Origin: Modestobacter caceresii
Lineage (GTDB): Bacteria > Actinomycetota > Actinomycetes > Mycobacteriales > Geodermatophilaceae
NCBI RefSeq assembly: GCF_000761485.1
Contig: NZ_JPMX01000025.1
Location: forward strand, 1-64,000
Length of the DNA: 64,000 nt
Reading direction: 5' to 3'
Within the stretch, counting starts at the first letter, position 1. Each line of letters opens with the position of its first letter. The notes under the pieces were generated by a model that did not search any database, was not told where the DNA came from, and saw only the letters and a program-made list of their open reading frames with translations. Below are positions 54,383 through 64,000 of this stretch, piece by piece. Made by a program: the position numbers and the translations under genes.

Positions 54383-57300
54383 GCCGTGGTCCCGGCCGCC
54401 GCCTGGGCGGCGGCCAGCGACTCGTGCAGGTCCTGCAGGCTGCGCACCCCGATGTCGCCCCGGCGCAGCGACTCGACGCCCTGCACCGTGGCCGCCATGC
54501 CCTGCACGGTGGTGATGCACGGGATGCCGGCGCTCACCGCGGCAGCGCGGATCTCGTACCCGTCCAGCCGGGGGCCGCTGTTGCCCGGCGTGCCGAACGG
54601 GGTGTTGACCACCAGGTCGATCTCGCCGGCCAGGATCCGCTCGACCACGTTGCCCGGGCCCTGCGAGAACTTCCCGACCACCTCGCAGGCGACGCCGTTG
54701 CGGCGGAGCACCTGGGCGGTGCCCACCGTGGCGAGCACCCGGAAGCCGAGGTCGGCCAGCCGCTTGACCGGGAAGACCGCCGAGCGCTTGTCCCGGTTGG
54801 CCAGCGACACGAACACCGTGCCCCCGGTCGGCAGGTCGCCGTAGGCGGCGGCCTGGGACTTGGCGAACGCGGTGCCGAACTCCGCGTCGATGCCCATCAC
54901 CTCACCGGTCGACTTCATCTCCGGCCCGAGCACGGTGTCCACCCCGTGGCCCTCCATGGTCCGGAACCGGTGGAAGGGCAGCACCGCCTCCTTCACCGCG
55001 ATCGGGCCGTCGACCGGCAGGTCGGTGCCGTCCCCGGTGGCCGGCAGCACGCCCTCGGTGCGCAGCTGGGCGATCGTCTGGCCGACCGCGATCCGGGCCG
55101 CGGCCTTGGCCAGCTGCACCGCGGTCACCTTCGACACGAACGGCACCGTGCGGCTGGCGCGCGGGTTGGCCTCCAGCACGTAGAGGACGTCGTCCTTCAG
55201 CGCGTACTGCACGTTCATCAGCCCGCGCACACCGATCCGGGCGGCCAGCGCCTCGGTGGCCCGACGGATGGTGTGCAGGTCCTCGCCACCCAGGGTGATC
55301 GGCGGCAGGGCGCACGCCGAGTCGCCGGAGTGGATCCCGGCCTCCTCGATGTGCTCCATGACCCCGCCCAGGTACAGGTCGGTGCCGTCGTAGAGCGCGT
55401 CGACGTCGATCTCGACGGCGTCCTCGAGGAACCGGTCGACCAGCACCGGGTGGTCGGCGCTCACGTCGGTGGCCTTGGTGATGTAGGCCTCCAGCATGGC
55501 GTCCTCGTAGACGATCTCCATCCCGCGCCCGCCGAGCACGTAGGACGGCCGCACCAGCACCGGGTAGCCGATGGACGCCGCGATCGCCACCGCCTCGGCC
55601 GACGTCGTCGCCATGCCGTGCTTGGGCGCGAGCAGGCCGGTGTCGGACAGCACCCGGGAGAACTCCCCGCGGTCCTCGGCGGCGTCGATCGCCTCGGGGG
55701 ACGTGCCGAGCACCGGGACGCCGGCGTCCTTGAGCCGCTGCGCCAGGCCCAGCGGGGTCTGCCCGCCCAGGGTGCAGATGACCCCGGCGACCGGACCGGC
55801 GGCGCGCTCGGCCTCCACGACCTCCAGGACGTCCTCGAAGGTGAGCGGCTCGAAGTACAGCCGGTCGGCGGTGTCGTAGTCGGTGGAGACGGTCTCCGGG
55901 TTGCAGTTGACCATCACCGCCTCGTAGCCGGCGTCCTGCAGGGCCATCACCGCGTGCACGCAGGAGTAGTCGAACTCGACGCCCTGCCCGATCCGGTTCG
56001 GCCCCGACCCGAGGATCAGCACCGCCGGCCTCTCCCGCGGCTCCACCTCGGTCTCGGAGTCGTAGGAGGAGTAGTGGTACGGCGTCCGGGCGGCGAACTC
56101 GGCGGCGCAGGTGTCCACGGTCTTGTAGACCGGCCGGATGCCCAGCCGCCAGCGCAGCGTGCGGACGCCGCCCTCCCCCGCCAGCTCCGGCCGCAGGACG
56201 GCGACCTGGCGGTCGGAGAGACCGTGCCGCTTGGCCCGGCGCAGCAGCTCCGGGGTCAGCGACGGCGCCTCCCGGACCTCCTCGCCGATCTCGTTGACCA
56301 TGGCGATCTGGTCGACGAACCAGGTGTCGAACCCGCTGGCCTCTGCGACCTGCTCGACGGTGGCACCGGCGGCCAGCGCCCGCTGGGCGGTGTAGAGCCG
56401 GCCGTCGACCGGGGTGCGCAGCTGCTCCACCAGCGCCGCGGCGTCCGCGGGCTGGGCGGCGTCGGTCCAGAAGCCGGCCGCCGAGGTCTCGGTCGACCGC
56501 ATCGCCTTGCCGAGGGCCTCGGTGAAGTTGCGGCCCATCGCCATGACCTCGCCGACGCTCTTCATCGTCGTGGTCAGCCGCGGGTCGGCCCCGGGGAACT
56601 TCTCGAAGGCGAAGCGGGGGATCTTCACCACGACGTAGTCCAGCGACGGCTCGAACGACGCCGGGGTGACCCCGGTGATGTCGTTGGTGATCTCGTCGAG
56701 GGTGTAGCCGATGGCCAGCTTCGCGGCGATCTTGGCGATCGGGAAGCCGGTGGCCTTCGACGCCAGGGCACTGGACCGCGACACCCGCGGGTTCATCTCG
56801 ATCACGACCAGGCGACCGGTCTCGGGGTGGACGGCGAACTGGATGTTGCAGCCGCCGGTGTCCACGCCGACCTCGCGCAGCACGGCGATGCCGACGTCGC
56901 GCATCTGCTGGTACTCGCGGTCGGTGAGCGTCATCGCCGGCGCCACGGTCACCGAGTCACCGGTGTGCACGCCCATCGCGTCGATGTTCTCGATCGAGCA
57001 GATGACCACCACGTTGTCGCTGCGGTCGCGCATCAGCTCGAGCTCGAACTCCTTCCAGCCGAGCACCGACTCCTCGATCAGGACGGTGTGCACGGGTGAG
57101 TCGGCCAGGCCGTGGCCGGCCATCCGGCGCAGCATCGGCTCGTCGGTGGCGATCCCCGAGCCGAGCCCGCCCATGGTGAAGCTGGGCCGGATGACCACCG
57201 GGTAGCCGACCTCGGCGGCGGTGGCCAGCGCCTCGTCCACGGTCCCGCAGACCGTCGAGCGCGGGGCGTCGGCGCCGATGGAGCGCACGATGTCCTTGAA

Positions 57301-57693
57301 CTTCTGCCGGTCCTCGCCGCGGTTGATCGCGTCGACGTCGGCGCCGATGAGCTGGACGCCGTACTTCTCCAGCACGCCGTTCTCGTACAGCCCGATGGCG
57401 AGGTTCAGCGCCGTCTGGCCGCCCAGGGTGGCCAGCAGCGCGTCGGGGCGCTCCTTGGCGATCACCCGCTCGACGAACTCCGGGGTCAGCGGCTCCACGT
57501 AGGTGGCGTCGGCGACCTCGGGGTCGGTCATGATCGTGGCCGGGTTGCTGTTGACCAGGCTGACCCGCAGCCCCTCGGCCTTGAGCACCCGGCAGGCCTG
57601 GGTCCCCGAGTAGTCGAACTCGCTGGCCTGGCCGATGACGATCGGCCCGGAGCCGATCACGAGCACGTGCTGCAGATCTGTCCGCTTGGGCAT
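54379..57693 (-). CDS. carB: Carbamoyl-phosphate synthase, large subunit
   Basis: A 1104-residue enzyme with two ATP-grasp halves. Half 1 begins [30 protein letters not shown]; half 2 begins [28 protein letters not shown] around residue 560. The C-terminal MGS-like regulatory domain includes [24 protein letters not shown] and LVVNTPFG. It makes carbamoyl phosphate for pyrimidine and arginine synthesis. ATG 57693 shares one base with the carA stop (TGATG). The GTG of the pyrD-like gene overlaps its own stop. Confidence 0.98.
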   Translation of the reverse strand: MPKRTDLQHVLVIGSGPIVIGQASEFDYSGTQACRVLKAEGLRVSLVNSNPATIMTDPEVADATYVEPLTPEFVERVIAKERPDALLATLGGQTALNLAIGLYENGVLEKYGVQLIGADVDAINRGEDRQKFKDIVRSIGADAPRSTVCGTVDEALATAAEVGYPVVIRPSFTMGGLGSGIATDEPMLRRMAGHGLADSPVHTVLIEESVLGWKEFELELMRDRSDNVVVICSIENIDAMGVHTGDSVTVAPAMTLTDREYQQMRDVGIAVLREVGVDTGGCNIQFAVHPETGRLVVIEMNPRVSRSSALASKATGFPIAKIAAKLAIGYTLDEITNDITGVTPASFEPSLDYVVVKIPRFAFEKFPGADPRLTTTMKSVGEVMAMGRNFTEALGKAMRSTETSAAGFWTDAAQPADAAALVEQLRTPVDGRLYTAQRALAAGATVEQVAEASGFDTWFVDQIAMVNEIGEEVREAPSLTPELLRRAKRHGLSDRQVAVLRPELAGEGGVRTLRWRLGIRPVYKTVDTCAAEFAARTPYHYSSYDSETEVEPRERPAVLILGSGPNRIGQGVEFDYSCVHAVMALQDAGYEAVMVNCNPETVSTDYDTADRLYFEPLTFEDVLEVVEAERAAGPVAGVICTLGGQTPLGLAQRLKDAGVPVLGTSPEAIDAAEDRGEFSRVLSDTGLLAPKHGMATTSAEAVAIAASIGYPVLVRPSYVLGGRGMEIVYEDAMLEAYITKATDVSADHPVLVDRFLEDAVEIDVDALYDGTDLYLGGVMEHIEEAGIHSGDSACALPPITLGGEDLHTIRRATEALAARIGVRGLMNVQYALKDDVLYVLEANPRASRTVPFVSKVTAVQLAKAAARIAVGQTIAQLRTEGVLPATGDGTDLPVDGPIAVKEAVLPFHRFRTMEGHGVDTVLGPEMKSTGEVMGIDAEFGTAFAKSQAAAYGDLPTGGTVFVSLANRDKRSAVFPVKRLADLGFRVLATVGTAQVLRRNGVACEVVGKFSQGPGNVVERILAGEIDLVVNTPFGTPGNSGPRLDGYEIRAAAVSAGIPCITTVQGMAATVQGVESLRRGDIGVRSLQDLHESLAAAQAAAGTTA

Positions 57694-58853
57694 CAGGCGT
57701 TCTCCCCCGTGCTCGACTCGACGACGGGTGGAGGTGTCACCGCGTTGCCCTTCTTCGAAGCCGCCATCAGGTCGACGAACCGGCCGAACAGCGGGTTGGC
57801 GTCGTGCGGCCCGGCCGCCGCCTCCGGGTGGAACTGCACGCTGAACGCCGGGGCGTCGATCAGCCGCAGGCCCTCGACCACCTGGTCGTTGAGCCCGACG
57901 TGGCTGACCTCGACCGGCCCGAACGGGGTGTCGGTCGGCCGGTCCAGCGGGGCGTCGACGGCGAAGCCGTGGTTGTGGCTGGTGACCCGCACCGTGCCGC
58001 TGACCCGGTCCAGCACCGGCTGGTTCAGCCCGCGGTGCCCGAAGCGCAGCTTGTAGGTGCCCAGGCCGAGCGCGCGGCCGAGGATCTGGTTGCCGAAGCA
58101 GATGCCGAACAGCGGACGGCGGGCCTCCAGCACCCCGCGGACCGCGGCGACCGCGTAGTCGGCGGCCGCCGGGTCGCCGGGGCCGTTGGAGACGAACACG
58201 CCGTCCACCCCGTGCTCGAGCAGCTGCTCGGCGGTCGCGGTCGCGGGCAGCACGTGCGTCTCGACGCCGAGCTCGGCCAGGTACCGCGGGGTGGCGGTCT
58301 TGATGCCCAGGTCGAGCGCGGCGATGGTGAACCGCTTCTCCCCCACGGCCGGGACGACGTAGGGCTCGCTCGCGCTGACGCTCGGCGCCAGGTCCGCGCC
58401 GGTCATGCTCGGGCTCTCGGTCACCCGGGCCAGCAGCTCGTCCGCGCTCAGCTCCGTGCTGATCCCGGCGCGCATCGCCCCGCGGTCGCGCAGGTGCCGG
58501 GTCAGCGCGCGGGTGTCGATGCCGCTGATCCCCACCACGCCCTGGGCGACCAGCTCGTCGTCCAGGCTGCCGGTGGCCCGCCAGTTCGCCGGGCGGCGCG
58601 CGGGGTCGCGGACGACGAAACCGGCGACCCACATGCGGCGGCTCTCGTCGTCCTCGCCGTTCACGCCGGTGTTGCCGACGTGCGGCGCCGTCATGGTGAT
58701 GATCTGGCCGGCGTAGCTGGGGTCGGTCAGCGTCTCCTGGTAGCCGGTCATCCCGGTGGAGAACACCGCCTCACCGACCGTCGTGCCGGTCGCGCCGTAG
58801 GCGTCGCCGTGGAAGGTCCTGCCGTCCTCGAGGACGAGGATCGCGTCGCTCAC
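57693..58853 (-). CDS. carA: Carbamoyl-phosphate synthase, small subunit
   Basis: A 386-residue glutamine amidotransferase. N-terminal [47 protein letters not shown]; class I GATase domain with [14 protein letters not shown], the catalytic Cys in [22 protein letters not shown] and the His-Glu of [13 protein letters not shown]. The nucleophile motif has Phe/Asn where GICLGHQ is common, as in other actinobacteria. GTG 58853 overlaps the pyrC stop. Confidence 0.97.
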   Translation of the reverse strand: MSDAILVLEDGRTFHGDAYGATGTTVGEAVFSTGMTGYQETLTDPSYAGQIITMTAPHVGNTGVNGEDDESRRMWVAGFVVRDPARRPANWRATGSLDDELVAQGVVGISGIDTRALTRHLRDRGAMRAGISTELSADELLARVTESPSMTGADLAPSVSASEPYVVPAVGEKRFTIAALDLGIKTATPRYLAELGVETHVLPATATAEQLLEHGVDGVFVSNGPGDPAAADYAVAAVRGVLEARRPLFGICFGNQILGRALGLGTYKLRFGHRGLNQPVLDRVSGTVRVTSHNHGFAVDAPLDRPTDTPFGPVEVSHVGLNDQVVEGLRLIDAPAFSVQFHPEAAAGPHDANPLFGRFVDLMAASKKGNAVTPPPVVESSTGENA

Positions 58854-60135
58854 TTCTGTGCCTTCCCGTCCATCACGGTCGCCGCGCCCCGCAGGAACGT
58901 GGCGACCACCCGGCCGGGGAGCTCCCGGCCGGCATAGGGGCTGTTGCGGCTGCGGCTGGCCAGCGCGGCCGGGTCGACGGTGGCCCGGTGCGTGGGGTCC
59001 AGCAGCAGCAGGTTGGCCGGCTCGCCGACGGCGAGCGGGCGGCCGTGCCCGTCCAGACGGCCGATGGCCGCCGGCCGGACCGACATGCGGTCGGCGACGC
59101 CGCGCCAGTCGAGCAGCCCGGGCTCGACCATGGTCTGCACGACGATCGAGAGCGCCTGCTCCAGGCCGAGCATCCCCGGGCGGGCCGAGGCCCACTCGCT
59201 CTCCTTGTCCTCCACCGCGTGCGGCGCGTGGTCGGTGGCGACGGCGTCGATCGTGCCGTCGGCCAGCCCCGCCCGGAGCGCCTGGACGTCGGCGTCGCTG
59301 CGCAGCGGCGGGTTCACCTTGAACACCGGGTCGTAGGTCTCCGCGCACTCGTCGGTGAGCAGCAGGTGGTGCGGGGTGACCTCGGCGGTCACCTGGACCC
59401 CCCGCGACTTGGCCCAGCGCAGGATGTCCACCGAGCCCGCCGTCGAGACGTGGCAGACGTGCAGCCGGGCGCCGACGTGCCCGGCCAGCAGCACGTCACG
59501 GGCGATCACCGCCTCCTCGGCCGCGGCCGGCCAGCCGACCAGCCCGAGCCGGGCCGAGCGGTCGCCCTCGTTCATCTGGGCGCCCACGGTGAGCCGGGGC
59601 TCCTCGGCGTGCTGGGCGACGACGCCGTCCAGCGCCTTGACGTACTCCAGGGCGCGGCGCATCAGCGCCGGGTCGGCGACACAGTGCCCGTCGTCGGAGA
59701 AGACCCGCACGCGGGCGGCGGAGTCGGCCATCGCGCCGAGCTCGGCCAGCCGTTCCCCACGCAGGCCGACGGTCACCGCCCCGACCGGGACGACGTCGAC
59801 CAGCCCGGCCTCCTGGCCCAGCCGCCAGACCTGCTCGACGACGCCGGCGGTGTCGGCGACCGGGTCGGTGTTGGCCATCGCGTGCACCGCGGTGAACCCG
59901 CCCAGCGCCGCGGCCCGGCTGCCGGTCTCGACCGTCTCGGCGTCCTCCCGGCCCGGCTCGCGCAGGTGGGTGTGCAGGTCGACCAGGCCGGGCAGCGCGA
60001 CCAGCCCGGCCGCGTCGACCACCTGGGCGCCGTCGGCCGCCAGGCCCGGCCCGATCGCGGCGATCCGGCCGTCCTCGATGCGGATGTCGACGGCGTCCTC
60101 GCCGTAGGGGCGGGCGCCCTTGATCAAGATGGTGC

Positions 60136-60139
<4 letters not shown>
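58850..60139 (-). CDS. pyrC: Dihydroorotase
   Basis: A 429-residue amidohydrolase cyclising carbamoyl aspartate. Metal ligands [11 protein letters not shown] (first His pair), [23 protein letters not shown] and the late Asp in [25 protein letters not shown] and [13 protein letters not shown] are typical. GTG 60139 overlaps the pyrB stop as GTGA. Third gene of the pyr operon. Confidence 0.97.
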
Positions 60140-61713
<1,574 letters not shown>

Positions 61714-61873
61714 AGGAGATCTGCGCCGCCGGCCGGAGTGGCCGACGGCGAGTGGGACCGGCGACGACGGTACTGCACCGGCGCAGGTGACCCGCATCGC
61801 GCCCGGGAGACAACCACGTGAACGGGATCTGACCCGTTGGGGGCTCCCGGACTGTCGCCGCGCGAGCTGTGCC

Positions 61874-61888
61874 AGTACTCTGCGTGAC
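61874..61888 (+). promoter_or_regulatory. Candidate BldD autoregulatory box
   Basis: AGTACTCTGCGTGAC carries ACTCTGCGTGA, which fits the BldD consensus nTnACnC(A/T)GnGTnAn at every fixed position except the first T. It is 42 bp upstream of the bldD ATG; BldD represses itself in Streptomyces. Confidence 0.6.
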
Positions 61889-61929
61889 CAGAACCGTTCC
61901 CTACCGACGACAGTCAGTGAGCAGAGGTC

Positions 61930-62472
61930 ATGAGCACCGACTACTCCAGGGCGCTGGGCGCCCGCCTGCGGGCCATCCGCAACCAGCAAGGGCTGTCGTT
62001 GCAGGGCGTGGAGGACAAGTCCCACGGCCGCTGGAAGGCCGTCGTCGTGGGCTCCTACGAGCGCGGCGACCGGGCGGTCACCGTGCAGCGGCTGTCCGAG
62101 CTGGCCGTCTTCTACGGCGTCCCCGTCTCCGAGCTGCTGCCCGACCCGCGGCCGAGCTCCGCGGTCACCAAGAGCACCAAGATCGTGCTCAACCTGGAGT
62201 CGCTGGGCTCGCTGCCGGCCGACGAGGCCGGCCCACTGGCCCGGTACGCCTCGACCATCCAGGCGCAGCGGCACGACTACAACGGCAAGGTGCTCTCGAT
62301 CCGCGCCGAGGACCTCAAGTCGCTGGCGATCATCTACGACATGAGCCCCGACGAGCTCACCACGCGGCTCATCGAGTGGGGTGTGCTCTCCCCGGGCGCC
62401 GACGGCGTCGGCTACGCCACCGAGGACGACGACGAGGCGAACTGGGGCGACCGCCGCCGCGCGCCGCGCTAG
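61930..62472 (+). CDS. bldD: BldD, c-di-GMP-responsive developmental regulator
   Basis: A 180-residue regulator. The N-terminal HTH (residues 8-66) has LGARLRAIRNQQGLSLQGVEDKS and VVGSYERGDRAVTVQRLSELAVFYGVPVSELLP. The C-terminal domain keeps the cyclic-di-GMP signature R114-H-D116-X8-R125-A-E-D128, matching the Streptomyces BldD RXD-X8-RXXD motif residue for residue. C-di-GMP-bound BldD dimerises and represses development genes. ATG 61930 follows AGCAGAGGTC. It is divergent from pyrR and followed by a strong terminator. Its targets in a probably non-mycelial organism are open. Confidence 0.95.
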   Translation: MSTDYSRALGARLRAIRNQQGLSLQGVEDKSHGRWKAVVVGSYERGDRAVTVQRLSELAVFYGVPVSELLPDPRPSSAVTKSTKIVLNLESLGSLPADEAGPLARYASTIQAQRHDYNGKVLSIRAEDLKSLAIIYDMSPDELTTRLIEWGVLSPGADGVGYATEDDDEANWGDRRRAPR

Positions 62473-62478
62473 CAGGAC

Positions 62479-62527
62479 CTGACGCCGATGGCCCACTCCG
62501 CGCTGCGGAGTGGGCCATCGGCGTCAG
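62479..62527 (+). terminator. 23-bp perfect hairpin terminator after bldD
   Basis: Arms 62479-62501 and 62505-62527 are perfectly complementary around a 3-nt loop GCT. Located 6 bp after the bldD stop; likely strong in both directions. Directly joined to the dispersed element that serves nusB. Confidence 0.9.
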
Positions 62528-62528
62528 T

Positions 62529-62586
62529 GGCCCCGTTGCAGGGCCCCGCCGCGAGCCTGCGAGTGGTGGGGGGCAACGGGGTCCTT
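62529..62586 (-). repeat. Dispersed hairpin element, copy 3 (after nusB)
   Basis: Outer arms CCCCGTTGC (62531-62539) and GCAACGGGG (62573-62581), core CGCCGCGAGCCTGCGAG then TGGTGGGG. It begins 2 nt after the nusB stop on the minus strand. Shares almost the whole core with the rpoZ copy while the outer stem has GTTG/CAAC instead of CTCG/CGAG, a covarying change. Confidence 0.8.
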
Positions 62587-62588
62587 CA

Positions 62589-62993
62589 TCAGGTGGGGAT
62601 CTCGGCGCGGACGATGCCGCCGAGGACTCCGTTCACGTAGGCCGGCGAGTCGTCGGTGGACAGCGCCTTGGCCAGCTCCACCGCCTCGTCGATCACCACC
62701 GCGTCGGGGACGTCGTCGACCCACAGCAGCTCGTAGACCGCCATCCGCAGGATGGCCCGGTCGACGTCGGGGAGCCGGTCCAGCGACCAGCCGGAGGCGT
62801 GCTCCTCGATCAGCTCGTCGATCCGGGCCTGCTGCCCGACGACGCCCTCGACCAGCCGGACGGCGTGCTCGGGCACCGGCGGGTTGCCGTCGGCGACGCG
62901 GTCGCGCAGGACCGCGAGCGGGTCGCTGGAGCGCAGGTCGGCCTCGTAGAGGACGTCGACCGCGCGCTTGCGCGCCTTGGAACGGGCTGCCAC
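62589..62993 (-). CDS. nusB: Transcription antitermination factor NusB
   Basis: A 134-residue all-helical RNA-binding protein that joins NusE on boxA in rRNA operons. ARSKARKRAVDVLYEADLRSSDPL at the start and the diagnostic RLPDVDRAILRMAVYELLWVDDVPDAVVIDEAVELAKALSTDDSPAYVNGVLGGI. GTG 62993 is 4 nt after the efp stop. It ends the pepQ-efp-nusB unit. Confidence 0.96.
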   Translation of the reverse strand: MAARSKARKRAVDVLYEADLRSSDPLAVLRDRVADGNPPVPEHAVRLVEGVVGQQARIDELIEEHASGWSLDRLPDVDRAILRMAVYELLWVDDVPDAVVIDEAVELAKALSTDDSPAYVNGVLGGIVRAEIPT

Positions 62994-62997
62994 GAGG

Positions 62998-63558
62998 TCA
63001 GCTGACCCGGCCGAGGTAGCGGCCGTCGCGGGTGTCGACCTTCAGCTTCTCGCCGGTGGTGATGAACAGCGGCACCTGGATCTCCGCGCCCGTCTCCAGG
63101 GTCGCCGGCTTGGTGCCGCCGGTGGAGCGGTCGCCCTGCAGGCCCGGGTCGGTGTGCTGCACGACCAGCTCCAGGGTCACCGGCAGCTCGACGTACAGCG
63201 GGGTGCCGTCGTGCACCGCCACGATGACCTCGGTGTTCTCCAGCAGGTAGTCGGCCCCGCTGCCCAGCGTCGCGGCCGAGACCGGGATCTGGTCGAAGGT
63301 GTCGCCGTCCATGAAGACGTAGTCGGCGCCGTCCTGGTAGAGGTAGGTCATCGACCGCTTGTCGACGTTCGCCGTCTCGACCTTCGTGCCGGCGTTGAAC
63401 GTCCGGTCGACGACCTTGCCGGAGAGCACGTTCTTCAGGGTCGTGCGCACGAAGGCGCCGCCCTTGCCCGGCTTCACGTGCTGGAAGTCGGTGACGGTCC
63501 ACAGCTGGCCGTCGAGGTTGAGGACGGTGCCGTTCTTGAGGTCGTTGGTGGTAGCCAT
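62998..63558 (-). CDS. efp: Elongation factor P
   Basis: A 186-residue three-barrel factor that rescues ribosomes stalled at polyproline. Domain [43 protein letters not shown], with the loop Lys of PGKGG (about residue 32); domain [28 protein letters not shown]; domain [50 protein letters not shown] 63558 directly abuts the pepQ stop (TAG 63561-63559). Confidence 0.97.
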   Translation of the reverse strand: MATTNDLKNGTVLNLDGQLWTVTDFQHVKPGKGGAFVRTTLKNVLSGKVVDRTFNAGTKVETANVDKRSMTYLYQDGADYVFMDGDTFDQIPVSAATLGSGADYLLENTEVIVAVHDGTPLYVELPVTLELVVQHTDPGLQGDRSTGGTKPATLETGAEIQVPLFITTGEKLKVDTRDGRYLGRVS

Positions 63559-64000
63559 CTAGAGGACCAGCAGTTCCTTGCTCGTGAGGGTCAACAACTC
63601 GGGCTCGTCGTCCGTGACGATCAAGGTGTCCTCGATCCGGACACCGCCGTGGCCGGGCAGGTACACGCCTGGTTCCACGGTGACGGCCATGCCAGCGGCC
63701 AGGGTACCTGCGCCCAGCGCCGAGATGCCCGGAGCCTCGTGGATCTCCAGGCCGACACCGTGCCCGAGGCCGTGGGTGAAGTGCTCACCGTGCCCGGCGG
63801 CGACGATCACGTCGCGGGCCGCGGCGTCCACCGCGGTCACCTCGGTGCCCACCGCGAGCGCCGCGCGACCGGCCGCCTGCGACGTCGCCACCAGCTCGTA
63901 CACCTCGCGCTGCCAGTCCGCGGCGTGCCCGAGCACCAGGGTGCGGGTCATGTCGGAGTGGTAGCCGTCGACGGTGGCCCCGAAGTCGAGCTTGAGGAAG
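63559..64000 (-). CDS. pepQ: M24-family Xaa-Pro aminopeptidase (5' part beyond window)
   Basis: The last 147 residues of a pita-bread metallopeptidase that cleaves X-Pro bonds. KLDFGATVDGYHSDMTRTLVLG supplies the two Asp metal ligands, GLGHGVGLEIHEAP the metal His, and VTVEPGVYLPGHGGVRIEDTLIVTDD the two Glu ligands. The start lies past the right edge. It is the first gene visible of the pepQ-efp-nusB unit, with its stop touching efp. In Streptomyces a similar order is found. Confidence 0.93.
   Translation of the reverse strand, partial: FLKLDFGATVDGYHSDMTRTLVLGHAADWQREVYELVATSQAAGRAALAVGTEVTAVDAAARDVIVAAGHGEHFTHGLGHGVGLEIHEAPGISALGAGTLAAGMAVTVEPGVYLPGHGGVRIEDTLIVTDDEPELLTLTSKELLVL

Noticed and set aside
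57712-58632. Upstream extension of the carB frame
   Set aside because: It lies across carA in another frame; carB begins at [16 protein letters not shown] (57693) like its family.

Overview
The window is about 74% GC, uses GTG starts very often, and joins most neighbouring genes by 4-nt GTGA/ATGA stop-start overlaps. It encodes BldD, a mycobacterial-type IHF, an omega subunit, a helicase-less PriA and a type 2 PyrF. This is an actinobacterial chromosome. The block order rpe-rib-hisE-hisG, def-fmt-rsmB, metK-coaBC-rpoZ-gmk-mihF and pyr-bldD-nusB-efp, plus the protein style, suggest Geodermatophilaceae (Blastococcus, Geodermatophilus or Modestobacter); that placement is inference. I saw no rRNA, tRNA, CRISPR array, prophage or transposase.

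Region 1 (1-11.2 kb), accessory metabolism and regulators: the end of an HrpB helicase; a three-gene overlapping operon (acetyltransferase, TetR, MFS) preceded by two near-identical palindromes; MalQ; a chloroperoxidase-like hydrolase carrying two adjacent in-frame stops; an AraC regulator; two small hypotheticals; an MFS pump; an orphan MurE-like ligase; an EVE-like protein.

Region 2 (11.2-25 kb), stress and metalloid handling: YnfA; a DUF998 protein; an ArsR/flavoprotein/MFS cassette with cysteine-rich tails; an amino-acid permease; a stress-protein-like gene; and an arsenic operon (ACR3, two ArsC, a CoA-disulfide-reductase-like enzyme, an LMW phosphatase paralogue) facing a second ArsR. 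Then come TauE/SafE and EamA transporters, a membrane protein and an SRPBCC protein.

Region 3 (25-32 kb), likely nucleobase related: SDR, NudK, an NCS2 uracil/xanthine permease, PucR and a DUF2877 (AllH-like) protein, ending in a frameshifted subtilisin-inhibitor-like lipoprotein.

Region 4 (31.9-64 kb), mostly conserved housekeeping: rpe-ribD-ribE-ribBA-ribH-hisE then hisG; an aldehyde dehydrogenase and small genes; def-fmt-rsmB; priA-metK-coaBC-rpoZ-gmk-mihF; the eight-gene fully overlapping pyr operon (pyrR, pyrB, pyrC, carA, carB, pyrD-like, pyrF, small membrane protein) under a PyrR-binding leader; divergent bldD; and pepQ-efp-nusB.

The most unusual signals are: a dispersed hairpin element after hisE, rpoZ and nusB whose outer stem covaries between copies; three disrupted genes (double stop in the hydrolase, TAG in an acetyltransferase-like N-terminus, one-base slip in a C7 tract of the lipoprotein); paired operators overlapping the first start codon of the TetR operon; and the ArsR-flavoprotein-MFS cassette.
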